Assembly: GCA_964614645.1 (NCBI GenBank)
Contig: CAZTMA010000006.1
Span: 12,512 to 76,511 of the forward strand
Length of the DNA: 64,000 nucleotides
Origin: MWBF01 sp964614645
GTDB lineage: Bacteria > Chloroflexota > Anaerolineae > CG2-30-64-16
Direction of reading: 5' to 3'
The notes beneath the pieces are model-generated. The model was given only the letters and a program-made list of their open reading frames with translations, was not told the origin of the DNA and made no database searches. This document shows, piece after piece, positions 25,633 through 33,578 of the stretch. Made by a program: the position numbers and the translations under genes. Each line of letters opens with the position of its first letter. The stretch's first letter is position 1.

Positions 25633-25962
25633 ATGTCCAGGCGAGTTGTCGTCTATATGTCGCCGTGGTGCTCCAGCAGTTCGGATACGCAGCGGGCGCT
25701 GAAGGAGTGGAACGTGCCGGCCACCTTCGTCAACATCAAGGACGACCGTGAAGCGGCGGCGCGGGTCAAGTCGTGGGTCGGCTTCGAGAGCGTGCCTACA
25801 GTCGTGATTGCCGAGGAGGAGCGCTTCGACCCGTTCGAGCCGCCTGCCCCGCTGGCGCCGGGGGCCAGCCCGCGGGGCATCGATCGCGGGAGCATGTTGA
25901 CGGAGGCGAACCGCCAGCAGCTCCGGGCCTGGCTCGTGAAGCATGGGGTCATGACGGAATGA
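25633..25962 (+). CDS. Glutaredoxin-like protein
   Basis: Protein of 109 residues with a thioredoxin fold: VVVYMSPWCSSSSDTQRAL, then NVPATFVNIKDD, then VKSWVGFESVPTVVI with the conserved cis-proline. The active site reads CSSS instead of CPYC/CxxC, so only one redox cysteine is present (monothiol type). A 40-residue C-terminal extension (FDPFEPPAPLAPGAS...) leads to a final helix. The start is preceded by AGGAGGAGAG. It stands alone between the LysM gene and a membrane protein gene. Confidence 0.85.
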   Translation: MSRRVVVYMSPWCSSSSDTQRALKEWNVPATFVNIKDDREAAARVKSWVGFESVPTVVIAEEERFDPFEPPAPLAPGASPRGIDRGSMLTEANRQQLRAWLVKHGVMTE

Positions 25963-25996
25963 CCGCTGTGGCGGAGTGATCGCCTGCTACTGATCA

Positions 25997-26005
25997 TGGT
26001 ATAAT
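25997..26005 (+). promoter_or_regulatory. Putative extended -10 element
   Basis: TGGTATAAT lies about 60 bases before the gene at 26064. There is no clear -35 at the usual spacing, as is often the case for extended -10 promoters. Confidence 0.4.
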
Positions 26006-26063
26006 ACCAACGCTTGCAGAAGTGCAAGCAGCCCCGATACTGCGCCGGTCGAGAGGTCACCCG

Positions 26064-26648
26064 ATGAAGAACACACGATTCACCAGGGGAGAACTCATCC
26101 TGATCGCGGGGATCACGCTGGTCTTTGCGGCGCTGAGTGCGCTGGGCCTGCGCGCCTATCTGAATCGCGATAATCGCTGGGTGCGCATCGTTTCCCCGAC
26201 CGAGGCGAGGGCCGTGGAGACCGTCGCGGTGTCGCGGCTGCTGCAGCCGTATGTGCGGACCGACCAGGGGACCTACTTCTTCTGCAGCGGCGCCACCTGG
26301 CGCGATACGTGCGAGCCCATCGACGAGACGCGGCTGCCGGCGACGGCGGTGCCCCCGCGCTGGCGGACGTGCGAGCCGGACCTGCCCCAACTGCCCCCGA
26401 CGCCCGGTGAGGTGGTCCACTCCCTGGACTTCGCCCGGTGCCAGGAGGCACGCACGTATGCCCGGCTCATCATCCTGGCAGACGGCTCCATCTGGCGCTG
26501 GCAGCGCAGCTTCTCCTGGGTGAACGGGTTTGCGTTTGCCTCCGGTGTCTTCTGGAGCCTGGTGCTCGGCGTGCTGGTGGGCATTGGCGCGGTGCGGGTG
26601 CAGCGCTATCTCAACTCACCGATTCCGGGGGAGAAAAAGGGGCCATGA
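26064..26648 (+). CDS. Membrane protein of unknown function with extracytoplasmic cysteine-rich loop
   Basis: Protein of 194 residues. One transmembrane helix is at the N-terminus (about 10-30, LILIAGITLVFAALSALGLR) and another is near the C-terminus (about 155-178). Between them lies a domain of about 120 residues with four cysteines (FFCSG, RDTCEP, WRTCEP, FARCQE) that may form disulfide bonds outside the cell. The ATG at 26064 has GAGAGGTC upstream. The tRNA-Arg gene follows about 60 bases after the stop. No family was recognised. Confidence 0.78.
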   Translation: MKNTRFTRGELILIAGITLVFAALSALGLRAYLNRDNRWVRIVSPTEARAVETVAVSRLLQPYVRTDQGTYFFCSGATWRDTCEPIDETRLPATAVPPRWRTCEPDLPQLPPTPGEVVHSLDFARCQEARTYARLIILADGSIWRWQRSFSWVNGFAFASGVFWSLVLGVLVGIGAVRVQRYLNSPIPGEKKGP

Positions 26649-26669
26649 GGGAGTGTCAAGGGATTAAAG

Positions 26670-26699
26670 TTGCTCGGCGTGCCGGTCGTATGGTATTAT
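26670..26699 (+). promoter_or_regulatory. Putative promoter of tRNA-Arg
   Basis: TTGCTC (26670-26675) and an extended -10, TGGTATTAT (TATTAT 26694-26699), are separated by 18 nt. The tRNA begins 8 bases later. Confidence 0.55.
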
Positions 26700-26707
26700 C
26701 CATCTGC

Positions 26708-26781
26708 GCCCCCGTAGCTCAGGTGGATAGAGCGAGGCACTCCTAACGCCTAGGCCGTTGGTTCGAATCCAACCGGGGGTA
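26708..26781 (+). tRNA. tRNA-Arg (anticodon CCT)
   Basis: Complete cloverleaf of 74 nt. The acceptor is GCCCCCG/CGGGGGT with a G-U first pair, the D arm is GCTC/GAGC, and the anticodon loop is CTCCTAA (CCT, reading AGG). The T arm is GTTGG TTCGAAT CCAAC. The lowest anticodon-stem pair is A-C (AGGCA/CGCCT) rather than a Watson-Crick pair. CCA is not encoded. Confidence 0.93.
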
Positions 26782-26783
26782 TC

Positions 26784-26816
26784 AAAAAGGGGACCGCGAG
26801 TAGGCGGTCCCCTTTT
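26784..26816. terminator. Rho-independent terminator after tRNA-Arg
   Basis: GGGGACCGC (26789-26797) and GCGGTCCCC (26804-26812) form a 9-bp stem, with TTTT after it and AAAAA before it. It can serve tRNA-Arg on the plus strand and the convergent nucleotidase gene on the minus strand. Confidence 0.85.
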
Positions 26817-26868
26817 GCGTTAACCGGTTATGCAACCGGCGGTTACACAACCGGTGGTTACAACCGTA

Positions 26869-28542
26869 CTACGGGACGAACGTGATGCGGTTCTGCGGGC
26901 CAGGGGCGACCGGACTGTTCGCAACGAAGTAGGCTTCGAGCGCGTCGAGGTCCAGGGCGCCACCCAGGCGGTTGGTGCCTTCCCTAAGCACGTGGAAGTT
27001 GTCGCCGCCGTCGGCCAGGAAGCTGTTGACGGTCACACGGTAGGTCGCGGCCGGGTCAATCGGCACGCCGTTGAGCATAATGTTGCTGACCTTGTCACCG
27101 GTCGGCGCGCTCTGGCTCCAGGTGTAGGTGAAGCCGTTCGAGACCTGCAGGATGCGGTTCGCGCCGACCGTCGGGTTATCGAACTGCTGCTCCAGGAGCG
27201 TGTCGATCTGCGCGCCGGTCAGGCTCATGGTGACGAGGCTGTTGCCGAACGGCTGCACGGTGAAAATCTCGTTGTAGGTGACCTCACCGGGCGCCTCGCC
27301 GGCAGTGCTGTTGTTGTAAGACAGGTCGGCGCGGATGCCGCCCGGGTTCATGAACGCGATGACCGCGTCACCGAAGCCAGGGTCATCCGTTGCGTCAAGC
27401 TGTGAGTCCGCAATCACGTCGCCCAGGGCCGATTCGCCCGCGGCATTGTTAGCCCGCGTGATATCCGAGATGATGGTACCGATGATGCGATTGGCGAAGG
27501 GTGCAGCCAGCGTGCCGTAGCGCTCAACCAGCGCAGTCAGCCGCGCATCTTTCTCGACATCGCGAGTCACGATGTTGTTGTTGGCCGCCATCTCAATCAC
27601 ATCGCCGGACTTCCGGTCGATGGTCAGGTCGACCTTGGTCACCAGGCGACCGAAGGATGCGGCGCTCGTGACCAACTTGCCGTCGATGACGCAGTTGTAG
27701 GCGTTGTGGGTGTGGCCGCTGATGACGGCATCCACCTCGTCGTCCAGCCGGTTGACGATATCGACGATCGGGCCGGAGATGCCCATACAGGAATTATAAT
27801 CGCCGCCCGCCTGCGCGCCACCCTCGTGGAGCAGGATGACGATGGTCTCGACCCCGCGGCGCTTGAGTTCCTGGATATACACGTTCGCAGCGTCGGCCTC
27901 ATCGAGGAACGTCAGCCCGGCCACGCCGGACGGCGTCACGATGGTCGGCGTGCCTTCCAGGGTCATGCCGATGAAGGCGACCTTGGTGCCGCGGAAGTTC
28001 TCGATGGCAACGGGCCGGAAGATCGTCTTGCCGGTATCCGAATATTCCACGTTCGCGGCGAGGAACTGGAAATCCGCACCGGCGAACCCATCGCCATCCA
28101 TGCACCCATCGGTCGGGTGGCAGCCGCCCTTTTGCATGCGCAGTAGCTCAGCCGCGCCTTCGTCGAACTCGTGGTTGCCGACCGCATTGTAATCCAGGCC
28201 GATCAGGTTGAAGGCCTCGATGGTCGGCTCGTCATGGAAGAGGGCGGAAATCAGCGGGCTCGCGCCGATCAGGTCGCCTGCGGACACGACAACGGTGTTG
28301 GGGTTCTGCGCCCGCAGGTTGGCGATGTGCGTGGCGAGGTACTCGACGCCACCGGCATCGATTGTGCCGATGCGGCCCGAGGAGCCGGCGGGGGGCTCCA
28401 GGTTGCCGTGGAAGTCGTTCAATGCGAGAATCTGCACCTCGACGGTGTCGCCACGCGGTGCGGCTGCGGCCGGGAAGGCCATGGACAGCAACACGGCTGC
28501 CAGCATCAGAACGTACACAGGTCGAATTCTCATTCGTTTCAT
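26869..28542 (-). CDS. Secreted 5'-nucleotidase / 2',3'-cyclic phosphodiesterase, UshA family
   Basis: Protein of 557 residues with a signal peptide (VYVLMLAAVLLSMAFPAAA). The N-terminal metallophosphoesterase domain has LALNDFHGNLEPP, VVSAGDLIGASPL, AVGNHEFDEGAAEL and VISGHTHNAYN, which supply the two-metal site. The C-terminal 5'-nucleotidase substrate domain has ALGDVIADSQLDATDD, AFMNPGGIRADL, and FTYTWSQSAPTGDKV near the nucleotide-stacking region. It hydrolyses nucleotides outside the cytoplasm for nutrient recovery; the exact substrate is not fixed by the sequence. It starts at MKRMRIRP with GGAGGCTT upstream, and a good promoter lies about 45 bases before the ATG. Confidence 0.93.
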   Translation of the reverse strand: MKRMRIRPVYVLMLAAVLLSMAFPAAAAPRGDTVEVQILALNDFHGNLEPPAGSSGRIGTIDAGGVEYLATHIANLRAQNPNTVVVSAGDLIGASPLISALFHDEPTIEAFNLIGLDYNAVGNHEFDEGAAELLRMQKGGCHPTDGCMDGDGFAGADFQFLAANVEYSDTGKTIFRPVAIENFRGTKVAFIGMTLEGTPTIVTPSGVAGLTFLDEADAANVYIQELKRRGVETIVILLHEGGAQAGGDYNSCMGISGPIVDIVNRLDDEVDAVISGHTHNAYNCVIDGKLVTSAASFGRLVTKVDLTIDRKSGDVIEMAANNNIVTRDVEKDARLTALVERYGTLAAPFANRIIGTIISDITRANNAAGESALGDVIADSQLDATDDPGFGDAVIAFMNPGGIRADLSYNNSTAGEAPGEVTYNEIFTVQPFGNSLVTMSLTGAQIDTLLEQQFDNPTVGANRILQVSNGFTYTWSQSAPTGDKVSNIMLNGVPIDPAATYRVTVNSFLADGGDNFHVLREGTNRLGGALDLDALEAYFVANSPVAPGPQNRITFVP

Positions 28543-28585
28543 CTACAAGCCTCCGATACTCGCTAGGATCTACGTTCCGGAACCG

Positions 28586-28614
28586 ATTCTACCTGAAGTC
28601 GGGGCAATTGTAAA
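28586..28614 (-). promoter_or_regulatory. Promoter of the nucleotidase gene
   Basis: On the minus strand, TTTACA (28614-28609) and TAGAAT (28591-28586) are separated by exactly 17 nt. Each matches five of six consensus positions. Confidence 0.65.
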
Positions 28615-28683
28615 GATAAGCATGGTACATGCATTGCACCAATTACGAACGCAAATTCACAATGCGGCGCCATAAAGGCGATT

Positions 28684-28753
28684 GGAGTCGAGGCTTTAGC
28701 CGGTTTGGGTGGCTGCGCACGTACACTGCCAAACCGGCTGAAGCCTCGAGTCC
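28684..28753. repeat. Palindromic element with 25-bp arms in the 333-base divergent spacer
   Basis: Arms 28684-28708 and 28729-28753 are reverse complements with two mismatches, centred on GAGGCTT(T/C)AGCCGGTTTGG. The spacer between the nucleotidase (minus) and gpmA (plus) genes, 28543-28875, contains this element, one promoter for each gene, and nothing else I recognise. Its inner GGCTTCAGCC core resembles the GGCGCTTCAGCGCC core of the palindromes near 33.3, 39.3 and 40.1 kb. Confidence 0.7.
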
Positions 28754-28790
28754 GCCTGCATTGGACATTCCTGATTCCTGGCCGCAGTTC

Positions 28791-28820
28791 TTGGCGCAGG
28801 GGCGGAGCGTGTGCTAAAAT
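28791..28820 (+). promoter_or_regulatory. Putative gpmA promoter
   Basis: TTGGCG (28791-28796) and an extended -10, TGCTAAAAT (TAAAAT 28815-28820), are separated by 18 nt and lie about 55 bases before the gpmA start. Confidence 0.55.
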
Positions 28821-28875
28821 GACCGGCAATGGGCGCGCAGACGCCTGAATCATGCAGTAAGTGTGGAGGACGGTC

Positions 28876-29625
28876 ATGATGAAAGTTGTGCTGCTCCGTC
28901 ACGGCGAGAGCACCTGGAACAAAGAAAACCTGTACACCGGCTGGACCGACGTCGACCTCTCCGAGCGGGGATGCAAGGAGGCAGAGGAGGCCGGCCGGCT
29001 CTTGCGCGAGGGCGGCTACATCTTCGACCTGGCCTATACCTCGGTTCTGAAGCGGGCCATCCGCACGCTGTGGATGACGCTGGACGGGATGGACCTGATG
29101 TGGATCCCGGTCTACAAGACCTGGCGCCTCAACGAGCGGCACTACGGCGCGCTGCAGGGGCTCAACAAGGCCCAGACGGCGGAGCAGTACGGCGAGCAGC
29201 AGGTCAAGATCTGGCGGCGCTCGTACGATGTGCCGCCGCCGCCGCTGACCCAGGACGACCCGCGCTGGCCGGGCCATGACCCGCGCTATGCCGATGTCGC
29301 GCCGGAAGACCTGCCCGTGGCCGAGTGCCTGAAGGATACGGTCGCCCGGTTCCTGCCCTGGTGGCACGCCGAGGCCGCGCCGACCATCAAGTCCGGCAAG
29401 CGCGTCATCATCGCGGCGCACGGCAACAGCCTGCGCGCGCTGGTCAAGTACCTCGACAACATGTCGGATGAGGCCATCGTCGAGCTCAACATCCCGACGG
29501 GCATCCCGCTGGTGTACGAGCTGGATGACGACCTGAAGCCGATCACCCACTATTACCTGGGGGATCCGGAGGCTGTAGCGGCTGCTGCGGCCGCGGTGGC
29601 CGCGCAGGGCAAGGGGAAGAAGTAG
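28876..29625 (+). CDS. gpmA: 2,3-bisphosphoglycerate-dependent phosphoglycerate mutase
   Basis: Protein of 249 residues that interconverts 3- and 2-phosphoglycerate in glycolysis. Family motifs are VVLLRHGESTWNKENLYTGW (phospho-histidine), LDGMDLMWIPVYKTWRLNER, HYGALQGLNKAQTAEQYG and VIIAAHGNSLRALVKYL (second histidine). The C-terminus carries an unusual Ala-rich tail (AVAAAAAAVAAQGKGKK). GGAGG lies 8-9 nt before ATG 28876; a second ATG follows directly. A hairpin terminator closes the unit. Confidence 0.95.
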   Translation: MMKVVLLRHGESTWNKENLYTGWTDVDLSERGCKEAEEAGRLLREGGYIFDLAYTSVLKRAIRTLWMTLDGMDLMWIPVYKTWRLNERHYGALQGLNKAQTAEQYGEQQVKIWRRSYDVPPPPLTQDDPRWPGHDPRYADVAPEDLPVAECLKDTVARFLPWWHAEAAPTIKSGKRVIIAAHGNSLRALVKYLDNMSDEAIVELNIPTGIPLVYELDDDLKPITHYYLGDPEAVAAAAAAVAAQGKGKK

Positions 29626-29687
29626 GCTGGCGCCCGCAGGGTCTCACGCAAAGACGCCAAGGACGCAGAGTAGATATTTGAAACGGA

Positions 29688-29719
29688 GACCGGCCTGCCG
29701 TACGGCAGGCCGGTCTTTA
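29688..29719 (+). terminator. Rho-independent terminator of gpmA
   Basis: GACCGGCCTGCCG and CGGCAGGCCGGTC form a perfect 13-bp stem around TA, followed by TTTAATT. A short CGCAAAGACGCCAAGGACGC-type repeat lies just upstream (29647-29667). Confidence 0.8.
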
Positions 29720-29759
29720 ATTGGTGATTCCGTTGGGTCCGCGTATTCCGCGGTTATAC

Positions 29760-30053
29760 TTAGCCCACGACGACGATCGAGTTGTCCTCGCCGAAGCCGG
29801 AGGGTTCGTAGGCATCGGCCGCCGGGTCGTTGTGCCAGATATGGCCATCGGCGAGGTAGCGGAACTGATAGCGGCCCGGCTCGAGCCGGAGGCTCTTGGT
29901 CCAGACCCCATCCTTGCGCCGCTGCATGGGCGTCGCATTCTCATCCCAGTTGTTGAAGTCCCCGACAATCGCCAGGCTCCCCGCTTCGATCTCCGCCGGC
30001 ATCTCGAACGTTACAGAAAACTTCTTGCTATTGGCAACTGCAGCCTTTTTCAT
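29760..30053 (-). CDS. Single-domain CBM48 / isoamylase-N-like glycogen-binding protein
   Basis: Protein of about 97 residues that consists almost only of a carbohydrate-binding module 48 domain: VTFEMPAEIEAGSLAIVGDF, NNWDENATPMQRR, then LEPGRYQFRYLADGHIW and HNDPAADAYEP. Such domains bind starch or glycogen, usually as part of branching enzymes or AMPK beta; stand-alone copies are common in bacteria and are not well characterised. I chose ATG 30053 (MKKAAVANSKK) because the domain follows directly; the open frame reaches 30095. AAGGAG occurs 13 nt upstream. It is a minus-strand gene between gpmA and fdhD. Confidence 0.82.
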   Translation of the reverse strand: MKKAAVANSKKFSVTFEMPAEIEAGSLAIVGDFNNWDENATPMQRRKDGVWTKSLRLEPGRYQFRYLADGHIWHNDPAADAYEPSGFGEDNSIVVVG

Positions 30054-30194
30054 CGCGCTAATCTTGCTCCTTGACAGTATCATTTGCCTTTGCACCGGAA
30101 AGGTGGAAAAGCGTGCTATATGTTACGGTATACCTGAACGCCGGTTATGTGTCAAATAGCGGGGGTATGATGATTGAGCCAGCGCGCAACAGCC

Positions 30195-30223
30195 TTGCAT
30201 GCCCGGCCCATCTTCGCTATAAT
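30195..30223 (+). promoter_or_regulatory. Promoter of the fdhD gene
   Basis: TTGCAT (30195-30200) and TATAAT (30218-30223) are separated by 17 nt, about 40 bases before the start codon. Confidence 0.65.
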
Positions 30224-30264
30224 GGCCTGAGACAGGCTCGGGACCAAGAAGGAGTGCGCAGGGA

Positions 30265-31041
30265 ATGGGTGTCAGCCGGGAGTTAACGTATCAGCGGTAT
30301 GAAGGCGGGCGACTGGCATCCGTGACCGGGCATGTGGCGGCGGAGGCGCTCGTGCGCCTGCACGTCAACGGGCGTGAACTTGCCATGCTGATGTGCTCGC
30401 CGTACCAGCTGGATTGGCTGGCGCTCGGCTTTCTGCGCAGCGAGGGGTTTATCGGCGGTCCGGCGGACGTGCGGCGGATCGTCATCTGCCCCAGCAATGC
30501 GTGTGTCGAGGTGTGGCTGCACCGGGCGGATTTCGAGCCCCCGGCGCAGCGGGTCATCACGAGCGGCTGCGGCGGCGGCATCACGTTTGCCGACCTGACC
30601 GCGGAGGCCCAGCCGCTGGCGTCGGATGTCGTGGTCTCGCCCCGGCAGTTGGGCCGGCTGATGTTCGCAATGCAAGCGACACAGCACACGCGCGGCATCC
30701 ACACCGCGGCCCTGGCCGAGGTGGACGGCGACGAGGAGCGGCTGCTGGCCGTAGTCGAGGACATCGGCCGGCATAACACGATCGACAAGCTGTGGGGCCG
30801 CTGTTTGAGCCAGGGAATCGAGACACGCGATCGGATTGTGTTGAGCACCGGGCGTATCAGCTCGGAGATGTTGAACAAGGTGGCCCGCATGGGTGCGCCG
30901 GTGGTGGTCAGCCGCACCTCGCCGACCACGCTCTCGGTAGCGCTCGCGCAGGCCTGGAACGTGACCCTGGTGGGTTACGCGCGACGCGACAGCCTCAACG
31001 TGTACAGCGGGGAGGCACGTGTGTTAGTCGAACTGGAGTAA
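30265..31041 (+). CDS. fdhD: Formate dehydrogenase accessory sulfurtransferase
   Basis: Protein of 258 residues that passes sulfur to the molybdenum cofactor of formate dehydrogenase. Family segments are VRLHVNGRELAMLMCSPYQL, LALGFLRSEGFIGG, VITSGCGGGITFADL, TRGIHTAALAE, VVEDIGRHNTIDKL and LSTGRISSEMLNKVARM. The catalytic cysteine region reads SGCGGG. No formate dehydrogenase is in the window. AAGGAG lies 10 nt before the ATG. The DinB-like gene follows after 13 bases and is probably co-transcribed. Confidence 0.93.
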   Translation: MGVSRELTYQRYEGGRLASVTGHVAAEALVRLHVNGRELAMLMCSPYQLDWLALGFLRSEGFIGGPADVRRIVICPSNACVEVWLHRADFEPPAQRVITSGCGGGITFADLTAEAQPLASDVVVSPRQLGRLMFAMQATQHTRGIHTAALAEVDGDEERLLAVVEDIGRHNTIDKLWGRCLSQGIETRDRIVLSTGRISSEMLNKVARMGAPVVVSRTSPTTLSVALAQAWNVTLVGYARRDSLNVYSGEARVLVELE

Positions 31042-31054
31042 GGAGGCCAGACCA

Positions 31055-31537
31055 ATGCATACTCGCGATGAGGCATGGGTCGCCCTGGATCGCGGCTTTA
31101 AGACCTTCATGGACACCATGGGGCAGTTGACGGAGGAAGAACTGACGTCAAGGCCCGTGGTCGGCCAGTGGTCCGTCAAAGACGTGATCGCTCACGTGTG
31201 GTCGTTGGTGGATGAAGCGGCCCGCACGGTGCATGCGTGGGACAGCAAGCGGCCGTGGCAGGAAGGTGTGGCGTTCGATGACGAGTGGAACGAACGCCAT
31301 GTGCGCGAAAAGGAACCGTTGGCCCTGATCGCCGTCGTCGACGGCTTGACGGGCGCGCACCGCCGGTTGATGCACCAGCTGGATATGGCTGAAGATGAAG
31401 CGCTGGTGGTTGTCGCCAGGGATCCGAAGGGCGAGGAGATGGCTCTCGTCGACTTCTTCTATGCCGTGGCGCAATACTATATCGACCATGTAAACGATCT
31501 CAAGTCCTATCAGGATCATTGCCTGGAGTGCGACTGA
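31055..31537 (+). CDS. DinB-like / ClbS-DfsB-type four-helix bundle protein
   Basis: Protein of 160 residues with the four-helix layout of the DinB/DUF1706 group: TFMDTMGQLTEEELTSRPVV, GQWSVKDVIAHVWSLVDEAA, and a final helix with VDFFYAVAQYYIDHVNDLK. The metal-binding histidine pattern (HVW ... YIDH) is partly kept. Family members include DNA-protection (ClbS) and thiol-transferase-like proteins; the function here is not clear. GGAGG lies upstream and the gene follows fdhD closely. A terminator follows. Confidence 0.82.
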   Translation: MHTRDEAWVALDRGFKTFMDTMGQLTEEELTSRPVVGQWSVKDVIAHVWSLVDEAARTVHAWDSKRPWQEGVAFDDEWNERHVREKEPLALIAVVDGLTGAHRRLMHQLDMAEDEALVVVARDPKGEEMALVDFFYAVAQYYIDHVNDLKSYQDHCLECD

Positions 31538-31589
31538 CCCCCGGTCGCAGCTCCCCGCCCTCATAGTCTCCACAGGCCTCATAGTATTG

Positions 31590-31619
31590 GACCGGCCCTT
31601 CCCCCGGGGCCGGTCTTTT
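31590..31619 (+). terminator. Rho-independent terminator
   Basis: GACCGGCCC (31590-31598) and GGGCCGGTC (31607-31615) form a 9-bp stem followed by TTTT. It closes the fdhD-DinB unit. Confidence 0.8.
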
Positions 31620-31778
31620 CGCTTAAAGCGCCTGGCCATTGGTAACATCACCTACGCCTAAAATCCGCCGGATATGTCATAATAGCAACGATATTGTTAA
31701 TTTATGGAACTGGCTGGCATCGGCTGGGGCTCCGCCGCAGACGATACCAGCCAAACCGATACGCACTGGAGGGATGCG

Positions 31779-33338
31779 ATGCGCAAGGCGTTTACGAATG
31801 AACCGTTTACCAATTTCAGCGTGGCTGAGAACGCGACAGCGTTCCGGGCTGCGCTTGAGCGGGTGCGCGGGCGGCTGGGCGAGGCCTACCCGCTCGTCAT
31901 CGGCGGCGAGAAGATCACGACCGAGGACACCTTTGATTCGACCAACCCGGCCTGCCCCAGCGAGGTCATTGGCCGGGTGAGCAAGGCCACGCCGGAGCTG
32001 GCAGACCGGGCCGTTCGCGCCGCGGCGGAGGCATTCAAGATCTGGAGCCAGGTGCCCTATGCGGAGCGGGCCCGCTACCTGTTCCACGCGGCGCGGCTCA
32101 TCCGCCAGCGCAAGCACGAGTTCAACGCGCTGCTGACGCTGGAGGCAGGCAAAACGTGGATCGAGGCGGACGTGGAGACGGCGGAAGTCATCGACTTCCT
32201 GGAATACTACGGCCGCGAGATGCTGCGGCTCGGCCCGCCGCACCCGACGACGGCAGACCCGAATCACGAGACCGAGATGCATTACATCCCGCTCGGGGTC
32301 GGCGTGGTCATCCCGCCGTGGAATTTCCCGCTGGCCATCATGGCGGGCATGAGCGCGGCCGCGTTCGTCACAGGCAACACGGTGGTGCTCAAACCGGCCA
32401 GCGCAACACCGGTCATGGCCGCGTGGATCGTGGACCTCTTCAACGAGGAGCTGCACCTGCCACCGGGCGTGTTCAACTTCGTGCCCGGGTCGGGCAGCGC
32501 GGTGGGCGACGTGCTGGTGGACCATCCGCTGACCCGCTTCATCGCGTTCACGGGCAGTAAGGAGATCGGCATCCGGGTGTTCCAGCGCGCTGCAGCCGTG
32601 CAGCCAGGGCAGAAGTGGCTCAAGCGCACCATCCTGGAGATGGGGGGCAAGGACGCGATCCTGGTGGACGAGACCGCGGACCTGGACGAGGCGGCCGCGG
32701 GCATCGTGTCGGCCGCATTCGGCTACTCCGGCCAGAAGTGCTCGGCGTGCTCGCGCGCAGTGGTCGTGGAGTCGGTCTACGATGCGGTGCTGGAGAAGGT
32801 GATTGCCCGCACGCAGAAGCTCGACGTGCGCGACCCGCAGTTCGGCCCCGGCGTCGAGATGGGCCCGGTTATCGACGACCGCGCGCTCGCCAAGCACCTA
32901 GAGTACATCGAAATCGGCAAGGAAGAGGGGCGGCTCGTCGTGGGTGGCCAGGCGCTGCCGAACGAATCGGGCGGCTACTTCCTCCAGCCGACCGTCTTTG
33001 CGGATATCGCGCCGGACGCGCGGCTCGCGCAGGAAGAAATCTTCGGCCCAGTGCTGAGCTTCATCAGGGTGCGCGACTTCGAGGAAGGGCTGGAGGTTGC
33101 GAACAACACTGAGTACGGGCTGACGGGCGCGCTCTACTCGATGCGCCGTGACCGGCTGGAACGCGCGCGGATGGAGTTCCACTGCGGCAACCTGTACTTC
33201 AACCGCAAGTGCAGCGGTGCACTGGTGGGCGTACAGCCGTTCGGCGGGTTCAATATGAGCGGCACCGACTCGAAGGCGGGCGGGCCGGATTATCTCCAGC
33301 TGTTCATGCAGGCGAAGGTGGTGAGCGAGCGGCTGTAA
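31779..33338 (+). CDS. pruA: L-glutamate gamma-semialdehyde (1-pyrroline-5-carboxylate) dehydrogenase
   Basis: Protein of 519 residues that oxidises glutamate semialdehyde to glutamate in proline breakdown. It is an aldehyde dehydrogenase of the RocA/PruA type. It carries the typical N-terminus (NEPFTNFS), IPLGVGVVIPPWNFPLAIMA, AFTGSKEIGIRVFQRAAAVQ, ILEMGGKDAILVD (general base Glu), and YSGQKCSACSRAVV (nucleophile Cys). GGAGGG lies just before ATG 31779; the frame is open further but unrelated to the family. No proline dehydrogenase is nearby. A palindromic element begins 4 bases after the stop. Confidence 0.94.
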   Translation: MRKAFTNEPFTNFSVAENATAFRAALERVRGRLGEAYPLVIGGEKITTEDTFDSTNPACPSEVIGRVSKATPELADRAVRAAAEAFKIWSQVPYAERARYLFHAARLIRQRKHEFNALLTLEAGKTWIEADVETAEVIDFLEYYGREMLRLGPPHPTTADPNHETEMHYIPLGVGVVIPPWNFPLAIMAGMSAAAFVTGNTVVLKPASATPVMAAWIVDLFNEELHLPPGVFNFVPGSGSAVGDVLVDHPLTRFIAFTGSKEIGIRVFQRAAAVQPGQKWLKRTILEMGGKDAILVDETADLDEAAAGIVSAAFGYSGQKCSACSRAVVVESVYDAVLEKVIARTQKLDVRDPQFGPGVEMGPVIDDRALAKHLEYIEIGKEEGRLVVGGQALPNESGGYFLQPTVFADIAPDARLAQEEIFGPVLSFIRVRDFEEGLEVANNTEYGLTGALYSMRRDRLERARMEFHCGNLYFNRKCSGALVGVQPFGGFNMSGTDSKAGGPDYLQLFMQAKVVSERL

Positions 33339-33342
33339 CCTC

Positions 33343-33405
33343 GGTTCGTAGTAGGCGCTTCAGCGCCCGTGCGGACGCGGGGCGCTGAAGCGCCTACTAC
33401 GAACC
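33343..33405. repeat. Palindromic element family GGTTCGTAGTAGG, copy 1
   Basis: GGTTCGTAGTAGGCGCTTCA plus GCGCC (33343-33367) and its exact reverse complement (33381-33405) form 25-bp arms. It lies 4 bases after the pruA stop. The same family recurs at 39336 and 40132. Confidence 0.88.
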
Positions 33406-33435
33406 TGCCGGGCGACCGGTGGTAGCTCCTACCCC

Positions 33436-33457
33436 GCGTGCAACGCTTCTGCAACAA
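33436..33457 (+). promoter_or_regulatory. Putative SARP operator (11-bp direct repeats)
   Basis: GCGTGCAACGC (33436-33446) and TTCTGCAACAA (33447-33457) are two 11-bp units sharing TGCAAC. They lie about 120 bases before the protease gene at 33579. The -10 expected 8 nt later (TGGAGA) is poor, so this is the weakest of the four sites. Confidence 0.5.
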
Positions 33458-33578
33458 CTATCAGGTGGAGATCGAGATGGATTGAGTAAGCGCCCTATGA
33501 GACGCTGACGGCGCGTAATCCGGGACGGCCGGCTGCTACGGTATCCCCAAGGAGTCTATCCGAGGGGGTGCCCGAACC

